6,037 bases of DNA. Source: Brachyspira catarrhinii. Lineage in GTDB: Bacteria > Spirochaetota > Brachyspiria > Brachyspirales > Brachyspiraceae. Shown here one piece after another: positions 1 through 5,491 of the stretch. Positions within the stretch are counted from its first letter, which is position 1. Every line of letters begins with the position of its first letter. The notes under the pieces are model-generated. The model had not been told where the DNA came from, did no database searches, and was given only the letters and a program-made list of their open reading frames with translations. The stretch spans positions 1 through 6,037 of the forward strand of contig NZ_SJDU01000126.1 in assembly GCF_005518285.1 (NCBI RefSeq), written 5' to 3'. A program made the position numbers and the translations under genes.

Positions 1-59
1 TCGTCTTTTAATAATAAATCAAAATCTACATATCTTTTTTAATTTCGTTTAATTTTGCA
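1..59 (+). other. Frameshifted upstream part of the MFS transporter gene
   Basis: These bases look like coding sequence for TM2 of the transporter that continues at 60, but split between two frames. Reading from base 1 gives SSFNNKSKSTYLF and then a TAA at 40-42. The frame of the downstream ORF is open from base 18 and gives ISFLISFNFA directly before the Met at 60, which suits the hydrophobic first half of an MFS TM2. One extra T in the T6 run at 35-40 would join the two readings into one uninterrupted frame. There are three in-frame TAA codons at 9-17 in the downstream frame. The join is my inference from the fit of the translation to the family; no alignment was run. Confidence 0.55.
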
Positions 60-1136
60 ATGCAAGTGATTATAGATTTTTTATCGGCTAAATTTGTCGA
101 CAGAATAGGCTACAGAATTCCAATCGTATTTGCAAATATTTGCATAAGCGTTGGATTTATATTATTAGGAATTTTGCCTTTTTATATTAATCCTTTCGTT
201 GCGATTTTGATATGTTATTTTCTAAACGCGATGGGCGGAGGATTAACGGAAGTTTTAGTAAGTCCGATAGTAGAAGCGCTTCCAGAAAAACAAAAAGTAA
301 AGGCAATGAATATACTTCATTCTTTTTATTGCTGGGGTTGGATGTTTATAGTAATTTTATCTACCGTTTATTTTAAAATATTTGGAATAGAAAATTGGAG
401 ATATTTATCTATACTTTGGGCTATTCTGCCGATAATCTGCTCGATTTTATTTTTGGAAGTCCCAATAAACACTTTGAAATCGGAAGATAGCGAAAATAAT
501 TCCGTTTCATTAAGAAAATTATTATCCGTTCGCATAGTTTTGGCTTTTATAATATTAATGATTTGCTCGGGAGCTTCGGAGCATGCGGTAGTTCAATGGG
601 TTTCGTTTTTTGCCGAAGTCGGTTTGAATGTAAATAAAAGCGTTGGAGACATATTCGGAACTTGTATGTTTGCGTTTTTTATGGGAATGGCTAGATTAAT
701 TTACGGAATGAAATCGGAAGATATAGATATAAATAAAGGTTTATCGGTAACGGCAATTTTATGCATAATCGGATATATTGTAATCGTATTCAGTCCTTTC
801 GCGTTTTTGTCTTTAATAGGTTGCGCTATTGTTGGACTTTCTGTTGGAATAATGTGGCCATCCGTTTTCAGTCTTGCCTCAAAAACTTACCCGAAAGGAG
901 GAACGGCTATGTTTGCGGTTTTAGCTTTGGCGGGCGATGTGGGATGTTCTATGGGACCGGGAATTGTTGGAATAGTTTCAAATAATAAAACCATAATAAA
1001 TGCATTTTCTTATATAATTTCAAATAACGATATTACTCAAATAGGATTAAAAGCGGGAATATTTTTCGCTATAATTTTTCCAATTTTGATGTTTACGATT
1101 TTATTTGTTTTAAGATTAAGAATGAATAAAAATTAA
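60..1136 (+). CDS. MFS transporter, N-terminally incomplete
   Basis: This frame encodes an integral inner-membrane transporter of the major facilitator superfamily, which moves small solutes by facilitated or ion-coupled exchange. The substrate cannot be told from the sequence. It encodes 358 residues, where such proteins usually have about 400 and 12 helices. It begins at the end of TM2, and the loop 2-3 signature is visible as AKFVDRIGYR (residues 10-19). Hydrophobic segments follow at about 20-41, 46-70, 85-110, 113-135, 158-185, 196-216 and in four further stretches up to 350. A glycine-rich stretch with GIMWPSVFSL lies around 270. The Met at 60 has no ribosome binding site before it and falls inside a helix, so it is unlikely to be the true start. 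Roughly 50 N-terminal residues lie upstream, partly out of frame. The gene is either a 5'-truncated or frameshifted copy or a sequence-error victim. It appears separate from the exported-protein genes downstream, with a promoter-like site between them. Confidence 0.8.
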   Translation: MQVIIDFLSAKFVDRIGYRIPIVFANICISVGFILLGILPFYINPFVAILICYFLNAMGGGLTEVLVSPIVEALPEKQKVKAMNILHSFYCWGWMFIVILSTVYFKIFGIENWRYLSILWAILPIICSILFLEVPINTLKSEDSENNSVSLRKLLSVRIVLAFIILMICSGASEHAVVQWVSFFAEVGLNVNKSVGDIFGTCMFAFFMGMARLIYGMKSEDIDINKGLSVTAILCIIGYIVIVFSPFAFLSLIGCAIVGLSVGIMWPSVFSLASKTYPKGGTAMFAVLALAGDVGCSMGPGIVGIVSNNKTIINAFSYIISNNDITQIGLKAGIFFAIIFPILMFTILFVLRLRMNKN

Positions 1137-1140
1137 ACTA

Positions 1141-1168
1141 TTGACATATTTTTTATTCATGTTATATT
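1141..1168 (+). promoter_or_regulatory. Candidate sigma-70-type promoter
   Basis: A perfect TTGACA (1141-1146) is followed after 16 bases by TATATT (1163-1168), a good match to the housekeeping -35 and -10 boxes. Transcription would start near 1175, just before the short repeat-containing ORF at 1197, and could also supply the gene at 1465. In such an AT-rich region a TATATT box carries little weight alone; the perfect -35 box and the near-standard spacing are the stronger evidence. Confidence 0.5.
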
Positions 1169-1196
1169 TTATAAAAATTATTAGAGTTGATAAATA

Positions 1197-1298
1197 ATGA
1201 ATTGTGAAAAAATGATAAATACAAAATACTGTAATTTTGTTAAGCAAAGCAAAGCAAAGCAAAGCAAAGCAAAGCAAAGCTATTATTATATATTTTAA
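1197..1298 (+). CDS. Short ORF spanning the AAAGC repeat, hypothetical
   Basis: This 33-codon frame starts at ATG 1197 (a second in-frame ATG lies at 1212) and runs through the pentanucleotide repeat. The repeat is read as recurring Lys-Gln-Ser-Lys-Ala. The frame ends YYYIF and TAA at 1296-1298. The ribosome binding site is poor: AGAG at 1183-1186, ten bases before the ATG. A plausible promoter lies directly upstream. A 5-base unit has no stop in any plus-strand frame, so openness across the repeat is not evidence of coding. Loss of one unit would shift the ORF into a stop-free frame reaching 1468. It may be a real small basic peptide, a leader peptide for the genes downstream, or non-coding. 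I do not recognise a function. Confidence 0.3.
   Translation: MNCEKMINTKYCNFVKQSKAKQSKAKQSYYYIF
1242..1280 (+). repeat. AAAGC pentanucleotide tandem repeat, about 7.8 units
   Basis: AAGC is followed by seven perfect copies of AAAGC with no interruptions. Perfect short tandem repeats of this length are prone to slipped-strand copy-number change. Because the unit is five bases, each gain or loss shifts any reading frame crossing it. Confidence 0.95.
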
Positions 1299-1410
1299 CT
1301 AATAATTATTTCAAATTTATATTTCAAAAAATATTTTTCGCCCTGTGTGACTGTGTCGTAAATTTAGTTAAATCTTTTTTAACTTTTATTAATTTTGACA
1401 ACTTATTTGG

Positions 1411-1425
1411 AATGGAATTTCCATT
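1411..1425. promoter_or_regulatory. 15-base palindrome, possible operator
   Basis: AATGGAA (1411-1417) and TTCCATT (1419-1425) are perfect inverted arms around a single T. The palindrome starts 11 bases after a perfect TTGACA (1395-1400) and lies 40 bases upstream of the ATG at 1465. That is where a repressor site would sit if this TTGACA is a real -35 box. However, no -10 box lies at normal spacing; the nearest, TATAAA at 1430-1435, is 29 bases away. As an RNA hairpin it would have an impossibly small loop, so a DNA-binding site is the more natural reading. The function is inferred. Confidence 0.3.
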
Positions 1426-1464
1426 TGTTTATAAATATTTTAAATTATTTAAAGAGATTTTAAA

Positions 1465-1845
1465 ATGAAAAAAGTATTAATTATTTTATTTTTTGCTTCC
1501 GTTTTAATTTACGCTAAAGCCGAAGCTCATATTTTTTATGTCTATTCGGAAGGAGCGGAACAATATGTAGTCGAAGCTGTGGAAAACGCTTTTATGAGAG
1601 CGGGACATCAAATTACAAAAGAAAAAAGTTATGTCGACTATTTTGTATCGGTTAGTATGAGCGTGTGGGTAGAAGATAAATTATGGGGATTAAGTAAAGT
1701 AGAAAAAGCCAAACTAACGATTACAGTATTAGACCCTCGAACAGAAAATTATATAGGACGAGAAAGTGTTGAAGGTAAAAGCGATAATTTAAACGGATTA
1801 GCTGATAAAGTGGTGAAAAATATAAGAAAATATTTGAAAAAATAG
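1465..1845 (+). CDS. Small exported protein of unknown function (paralogue A)
   Basis: This gene encodes 126 residues with a clear signal peptide: a Lys-Lys start, a hydrophobic core at 4-16 and a cleavage site after YAKA (residues 16-19), before EAH. No lipobox cysteine is present, so the mature protein of about 107 residues is probably soluble in the periplasm. I do not recognise the family. The mature part starts with HIFYVYSEG, then a helix-like VVEAVENAFMRAGHQI, and later strands such as KLTITVLD. It ends with a helix, LADKVVKNIRKYL. The alternation resembles the small alpha/beta domains of outer-membrane assembly factors, but that is only an impression. The ATG at 1465 has a weak site (AAAGAG at 1451-1456), and an upstream frame ends in TGA across this ATG, so translation may be coupled. 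A diverged paralogue sits on the opposite strand at 5492-5882, sharing YAKAEAH, the AGH segment and the C-terminal helix. The gene is followed after 82 bases by another exported-protein gene, so it is likely the first gene of an operon. Confidence 0.85.
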   Translation: MKKVLIILFFASVLIYAKAEAHIFYVYSEGAEQYVVEAVENAFMRAGHQITKEKSYVDYFVSVSMSVWVEDKLWGLSKVEKAKLTITVLDPRTENYIGRESVEGKSDNLNGLADKVVKNIRKYLKK

Positions 1846-1913
1846 AAAATATTAAAGGCACTATATACAAATGTTTATTATAATTTTAAATGAATTATTA
1901 AAAATTAAAAATG

Positions 1914-1918
1914 AGGAG
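1914..1918 (+). promoter_or_regulatory. Ribosome binding site fixing the start at 1928
   Basis: AGGAG, within GAGGAGA at 1913-1919, lies nine bases before ATG 1928. The same frame also has an ATG at 1871, but that one has no such site, and it would put 19 residues rich in Lys, Asn and Glu ahead of the signal peptide. The start at 1928 is therefore preferred. Confidence 0.8.
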
Positions 1919-1927
1919 AAAATAAAA

Positions 1928-2740
1928 ATGAAAAAGTATATTGTTTATCTATTTTGCGCTATTTTTATTATAGCGAATATTGAAAAAGTTTTTGCCTATG
2001 ATTATTATAGTTATGAGGCGGCGCTTTCGGACGCTAAAAAACTATCCGAGCCTTTAATAGCGAAAAAGGAAAGAGAGCTTAATTATCAAAATGTTTCTAA
2101 AGAGCAAAAAGAATATCTTTTAGATTGTTATAAAATAGAGGCGATAAGCGAAAAACTTTCAGAGTTAGATTGGACAAAATATTTAAGCATGGAGCATGCA
2201 AGATATGTTTATAATTATTACGATATATTGCTAAACAAATATTATAAATTATATAGAAATCTGCTAAATGCCGATGGAAAAAAGGCTTTACAAAAAGAGG
2301 AAAGATTATGGCTTAAATTGAGAGACACATATCAAGACGAATATGTAGCGCTTATTTTTAGCTATGCGATTGAACAGCCAATTTTTGAAAGCGCATATCA
2401 ACAGATAATTTTTGAGCAAAACTTCGAGCAAATATTTGGAATAGATTACAATTCCGCGGCAAAAATAGGAAGCGTAGTTTTGGGTAAATTTTGCCAAGCC
2501 GATTTTGTGGCTAAAAGAGCGGAAGAGCTTTTTAATTATTATTGGGATTATAAACAAAGAAGAAGCATTGTAAATAGAGCGGACAGTTATCAAGACGAAT
2601 GGGGATTATTTGATTACGATGATTTTGAAGTTCCAATATATATACTCAATACGGAAAATAAATTGGATAATATTTATAGGGAATATCAAAGTTCTAAACG
2701 AGAGCATTTAAGAACGGTAAACGAATATTCGAGATATTAA
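1928..2740 (+). CDS. Exported protein with LprI/DUF1311-like segment
   Basis: This gene encodes 270 residues. The N-terminus (residues 1-23) is a signal peptide ending KVFA, followed by a Tyr-rich mature start YDYYSY. The mature protein is mostly helical and charged. Residues about 93-138 (YNYYDILLNKYYKLY, then LQKEERLWLKLRDTY) match the pattern of the LprI family (DUF1311, Pfam PF07007): a Leu-Asn-x-x-Tyr helix followed by a Gln/Glu-x-x-Trp-x-x-x-Arg-Asp motif, here W128, R132 and D133. LprI of mycobacteria is known as a lysozyme inhibitor, but most members are uncharacterised envelope proteins, so function here should not be assumed. The usual cysteines of the family are not evident around the motif. 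The C-terminal third (residues 190-270) is rich in Tyr, Asp and Arg and has no domain I recognise. It lies 82 bases after the preceding exported-protein gene and 61 before the next, on the same strand, which suggests co-transcription. Confidence 0.8.
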   Translation: MKKYIVYLFCAIFIIANIEKVFAYDYYSYEAALSDAKKLSEPLIAKKERELNYQNVSKEQKEYLLDCYKIEAISEKLSELDWTKYLSMEHARYVYNYYDILLNKYYKLYRNLLNADGKKALQKEERLWLKLRDTYQDEYVALIFSYAIEQPIFESAYQQIIFEQNFEQIFGIDYNSAAKIGSVVLGKFCQADFVAKRAEELFNYYWDYKQRRSIVNRADSYQDEWGLFDYDDFEVPIYILNTENKLDNIYREYQSSKREHLRTVNEYSRY

Positions 2741-2801
2741 AATTTGAATATAAGATTTGACTAATAAAGAATAAATAAATAATTAAAAACAGGAGATTAG
2801 A

Positions 2802-4253
2802 ATGAAACTCAAATTTTACGCGTCAATAATTATTTTAGCTTTAAGCTTTAATTTAGCTTTTTCGCAAAATTTCAATTATGTTCCGAATTCTGCAAAAGCG
2901 GTTTTGTCGTTTAATATTAATTCCGTTATTAATAAACTCGGTAAAAATTATTCGGAAATCATAAGAGATGTTATAAGAAATTCTGGAGGAAAAGTAGATT
3001 ATAGCGATGGAAGAAAAATAGAGAATTTTATAAATTCGCTCAATTTGAACGAAGATGTAAGAATTATTTTGCATGGAGTATCTAAAGATTTTAATAATTG
3101 GGATGTATCGGCGGTAATTCCTTATAGAAATTTAAGGCAATTAAGAGAAGTCGTGTATGAAATGTTTGAAGGTTCTTATATCAGAAATTATTTTTCGGGC
3201 AATATAGAATATTTTGAAATAGACGACACGATGGTAATGGCTATGGGAAATAATGTTTTATGTTTTACTTATAGCGATTCTGGAACTTATGTGGCTTATA
3301 GTTATTTGAATGAAATAGTTAGTAATAATAACCCGTTAAGAGATAAAACTTTTTTGGAATTGGAGAAAAAAGTTAACGATATGGCTTTATGGATTGACAG
3401 CGATTATATTTATAGAATAGGATTGCTTGAAGAAGATTATAATATGTTTAACAATATGTTTTATAAATCTTCTTACGGCGCTTCTTTAAATTTTAATCAA
3501 GGTTATGTAATACTTGAAATAGAGCAGTATTTTCCAAGAAATCCTTTCGGGCAAATAAAAAAGAAAATTAATTCTAAAGTCGCCCAGTTAGTAGACACTT
3601 ATAATATATTGGGATTCTTTTCGTTTTCTTTCAGTCCGAGAAAATTTAACGAGATAATCAAAAATAATTTTGCCTATACGGAAATAGACAGAGAATTAAG
3701 AAGCGAAATTGCAAACGGAATAACTGGATACGATTTTATAGATATGTTTGGCGGAGACTGTTCGGGTATTGTTATAAACGATAACGGACAACCAAATATT
3801 ATAGTAGCAGCTTCTATAAATAATCAAAATAAATTTATAAATTTTACTTTAGAAAACGATATTGCTATAAGAAAAATAAATAATAACGAATATTGGGGCG
3901 AATCGGGAGATTTAAATTTTTATGTCTCGGATTCTACGGCTTATTTTTGCAACTCGGATTTAACTCTTAATAGATTGAGAAATATTTTAAATAATCGCAG
4001 TAATTCGGATAATTATTCGAGATTTGCGTTTAATAACGATGTTTCGTTTTTCTTTAATATAGATAAATCTTATAAATTATTTAGAGAAAATAACGAATTT
4101 GATATATTAATAAGCGAATTGCATTATATAAGCGGTTCGGTTAATATTGAAAACAATAATAGCGTAAAAACCGTTATGAGATTAAATTTTAAAAATGCTA
4201 ATCAAAATTCGCTTGCGACTTTAATAGATATTTTAAGCAGAATGAGTTATTGA
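2802..4253 (+). CDS. Exported protein resembling DUF4836/DUF3352 family
   Basis: This gene encodes 483 residues with a signal peptide at 1-21, probably cleaved after AFS. Just after cleavage comes YVPNSAKAVLSFNINSVINK (residues 26-45). This is the typical opening of DUF4836 and related DUF3352 proteins, where a 'protein x is not zero' type phrase of Pro, Ala, Val and Asn precedes a first helix. The rest alternates beta-strand and helical segments (for example NWDVSAVIPYRNLRQLREVVYE near 105-125, GFFSFSFSPRKFNEIIKNNF around 270). That fits the repeated alpha/beta architecture of those families, which are secreted and functionally uncharacterised. No catalytic motif or transmembrane helix is visible after the signal peptide. 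A strong AGGAG (2791-2795) six bases before the ATG supports the start. It is the last of three exported-protein genes in a row. The family assignment is by sequence feel from the N-terminus and could be wrong; that it is an exported protein is safe. Confidence 0.75.
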   Translation: MKLKFYASIIILALSFNLAFSQNFNYVPNSAKAVLSFNINSVINKLGKNYSEIIRDVIRNSGGKVDYSDGRKIENFINSLNLNEDVRIILHGVSKDFNNWDVSAVIPYRNLRQLREVVYEMFEGSYIRNYFSGNIEYFEIDDTMVMAMGNNVLCFTYSDSGTYVAYSYLNEIVSNNNPLRDKTFLELEKKVNDMALWIDSDYIYRIGLLEEDYNMFNNMFYKSSYGASLNFNQGYVILEIEQYFPRNPFGQIKKKINSKVAQLVDTYNILGFFSFSFSPRKFNEIIKNNFAYTEIDRELRSEIANGITGYDFIDMFGGDCSGIVINDNGQPNIIVAASINNQNKFINFTLENDIAIRKINNNEYWGESGDLNFYVSDSTAYFCNSDLTLNRLRNILNNRSNSDNYSRFAFNNDVSFFFNIDKSYKLFRENNEFDILISELHYISGSVNIENNNSVKTVMRLNFKNANQNSLATLIDILSRMSY

Positions 4254-4257
4254 TAAA

Positions 4258-4286
4258 ATTAGTATAATCTAATAAACAAATATTTT
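4258..4286 (+). terminator. Weak AT-only hairpin and T run after the 2802 gene
   Basis: ATTAG and CTAAT pair as a perfect five-base stem around TATAAT, starting five bases after the TGA of the preceding gene. A five-T run follows at 4282-4286. The stem is short, nearly without GC pairs and separated from the T run by eight bases, so it may not terminate. It is listed only because nothing better follows the putative operon. Confidence 0.2.
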
Positions 4287-4326
4287 TACTTAATTATTAT
4301 ATCGTAAATTATAATTAAAGAATTAA

Positions 4327-4338
4327 GCGCGGGATGGG
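4327..4338. other. GC-rich island in AT-rich gap
   Basis: GCGCGGGATGGG stands out in a 266-base gap that is otherwise nearly all A and T. No gene, hairpin partner or binding-site symmetry accounts for it. It may be part of a dispersed intergenic repeat or the remnant of a decayed gene. The rest of the gap (4254-4519) shows only AT-rich sequence and a possible promoter. Confidence 0.4.
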
Positions 4339-4391
4339 TATTGATTAATAATATTCGTTTCGCTTTATATTATTTACAATTATTAAAAATT

Positions 4392-4425
4392 TTGTCAACT
4401 CTATTTTTAATATTTATTCTATAAT
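4392..4425 (+). promoter_or_regulatory. Possible promoter for the ankyrin gene
   Basis: A perfect TATAAT (4420-4425) lies 94 bases before the ATG at 4520. The best -35-like box, TTGTCA (4392-4397), is 22 bases upstream, too far for a standard sigma-70 promoter, so only the -10 box is supported. A separate promoter for the ankyrin gene is nevertheless likely given the 266-base gap before it. Confidence 0.3.
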
Positions 4426-4519
4426 TACAATAAATAATTATAAATAAAATCTTTTCATTTATTAAAAAACGATTTATAATTATTTTAATAATTTAATTTT
4501 TCATTTTGGAGTAAATTTT

Positions 4520-5299
4520 ATGGAAAGTTATACAAAAATAAAAATATCTTTATTGATTTTAATTTTAATATTTTTAATTTTCAAATTAAAAGATTTATTA
4601 TTAGATTTATTAACTCCAATAAAAGAATTTTTGAAAGCTGCAGAAAATGGAAATTTAAAAAAGATTAAATCGATGCTTAATAAAGAAATAAATACTAAAA
4701 CTTTGATTAACGCGGTAGATAAAGAAAACAACACGGCGTTAATTTTGGCTTCAAAATTCGGATACCATGAAATAGTAAAAATTTTAATTGACAACGGCGC
4801 GGATATCGATGCAAGAAATAATGAAAATTCAACGGCTTTAATCGAAGCTTCAAGTTTTTATTATGAAACGGTTAAAATCCTTATAGAAAACGGCGCTGAC
4901 ATCAACGCTAAAGATTACGAAGGAACTACGCCTTTAATGAACGCGTCAACGGAAGACGATAATTATGAAATATGCAAAACGCTTATAGAGAATGGCGCAG
5001 ATGTTAATGCCAAAGATTTGCAAGGAGATAACGCTTTAAAATACGCTTCTACTTTTTTGAAATGGGATTTGGCAATTATTAAACTTCTTATAGAGAGCGG
5101 AATTGAAATCAATACGCAAAACAAAGACGGATACACGGCTTTAATGGAAGCTACAATTTCGGATAATGCGGAAATCGTCAAAGTTCTTATAGAAAACGGA
5201 GCTGATATTAATATTAAAAATAACGATGGAAAAACCGCTTTAGATTATGCCGAAGAAAACGATTATAAGGCTATAATTGAGTTGTTGAAAAATAGTTGA
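4520..5299 (+). CDS. Membrane-anchored ankyrin-repeat protein
   Basis: This gene encodes 259 residues. Residues 7-21 form one strongly hydrophobic helix (ISLLILILIFLIF) after a short Lys-containing start and before KLKD. It is a signal anchor without a cleavage site, so the protein is probably tethered to the inner membrane; the topology is not certain. From about 36 to 258 lie ankyrin repeats, a fold that binds protein partners: a degenerate first repeat (36-67), repeats at 68-100, 101-132 (one residue short), 133-166, 167-201 (two residues long, with a divergent helix) and 202-234, and a partial cap (235-258). Consensus features are plain: T-A-L-hydrophobic-x-A, V-K-I-L-I-E/D-N-G-A-D-I-N. 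The start has GGAG (4508-4511) eight bases upstream. It converges on the minus-strand gene at 5492. Ankyrin proteins with many paralogues are common in low-GC spirochaetes; partner and role are unknown. Confidence 0.92.
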   Translation: MESYTKIKISLLILILIFLIFKLKDLLLDLLTPIKEFLKAAENGNLKKIKSMLNKEINTKTLINAVDKENNTALILASKFGYHEIVKILIDNGADIDARNNENSTALIEASSFYYETVKILIENGADINAKDYEGTTPLMNASTEDDNYEICKTLIENGADVNAKDLQGDNALKYASTFLKWDLAIIKLLIESGIEINTQNKDGYTALMEATISDNAEIVKVLIENGADINIKNNDGKTALDYAEENDYKAIIELLKNS

Positions 5300-5341
5300 A
5301 TAAGTAGAATAAATAATATAGTTATTATAAAATATTTAATT

Positions 5342-5370
5342 TTGACATATTAAAAAACCAAGTCTTTAAT
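5342..5370 (+). promoter_or_regulatory. Promoter-like site with no gene behind it
   Basis: A perfect TTGACA (5342-5347) is followed after exactly 17 bases by TTTAAT (5365-5370), which lacks the important second A of the -10 box. No plus-strand ORF of more than 15 codons follows. A transcript would run antisense into the minus-strand gene ending at 5492. The ten bases TTGACATATT are identical to those at the promoter-like site at 1141. Confidence 0.25.
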
Positions 5371-5491
5371 CGAACAAATACCTATAAAAACTATCCTTTT
5401 TTAAATATAAGGTTTACAAAAATTATATTTAAAGTATGTTTTTATAATAACAATATATTATTACGAATTATTAAATAAAACTTGGGTATGT

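Larger units (their letters stand above)
1137..1464. other. 328-base gap between the MFS gene and the exported-protein genes
   Basis: This stretch holds no gene of ordinary size. From left to right it contains a TTGACA/TATATT promoter-like pair starting five bases after the MFS stop, a 33-codon ORF starting at 1197, the AAAGC tandem repeat at 1242-1280, a CTGTGTGA/CTGTGTCG doublet at 1343-1358, an isolated TTGACA at 1395-1400 and the palindrome AATGGAA-T-TTCCATT at 1411-1425. One plus-strand frame is free of stops from 1244 to the TGA at 1466-1468, which overlaps the ATG of the next gene. No intrinsic terminator with a GC stem follows the MFS gene. Confidence 0.7.

Noticed and set aside
761..985. 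Second plus-strand frame inside the MFS gene
   Set aside because: The MFS frame there is continuous and covers recognisable helices; the alternative translation is Cys- and Arg-rich with no family likeness.
1871..1927. Upstream ATG extending the LprI-like protein by 19 residues
   Set aside because: It has no ribosome binding site and would bury the signal peptide, while ATG 1928 has AGGAG nine bases before it.
2306..3074. Minus-strand open frames inside the LprI-like and DUF4836-like genes
   Set aside because: They lie wholly within well-supported plus-strand genes, have no ribosome binding sites and encode no recognisable protein.
4361..4398. Minus-strand TTGACA as a promoter in the gap before the ankyrin gene
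   Set aside because: The best -10 box is 20 bases away and no minus-strand gene lies downstream of it.
4528..5181. Minus-strand open frames opposite the ankyrin gene
   Set aside because: They mirror the ankyrin repeats codon by codon, giving repeated hydrophobic strings; they are shadows of the real gene.
5445..5463. TAATAA/TTATTA inverted repeat between the convergent genes as a bidirectional terminator
   Set aside because: The stem is six AT pairs only and no T run follows on either strand.
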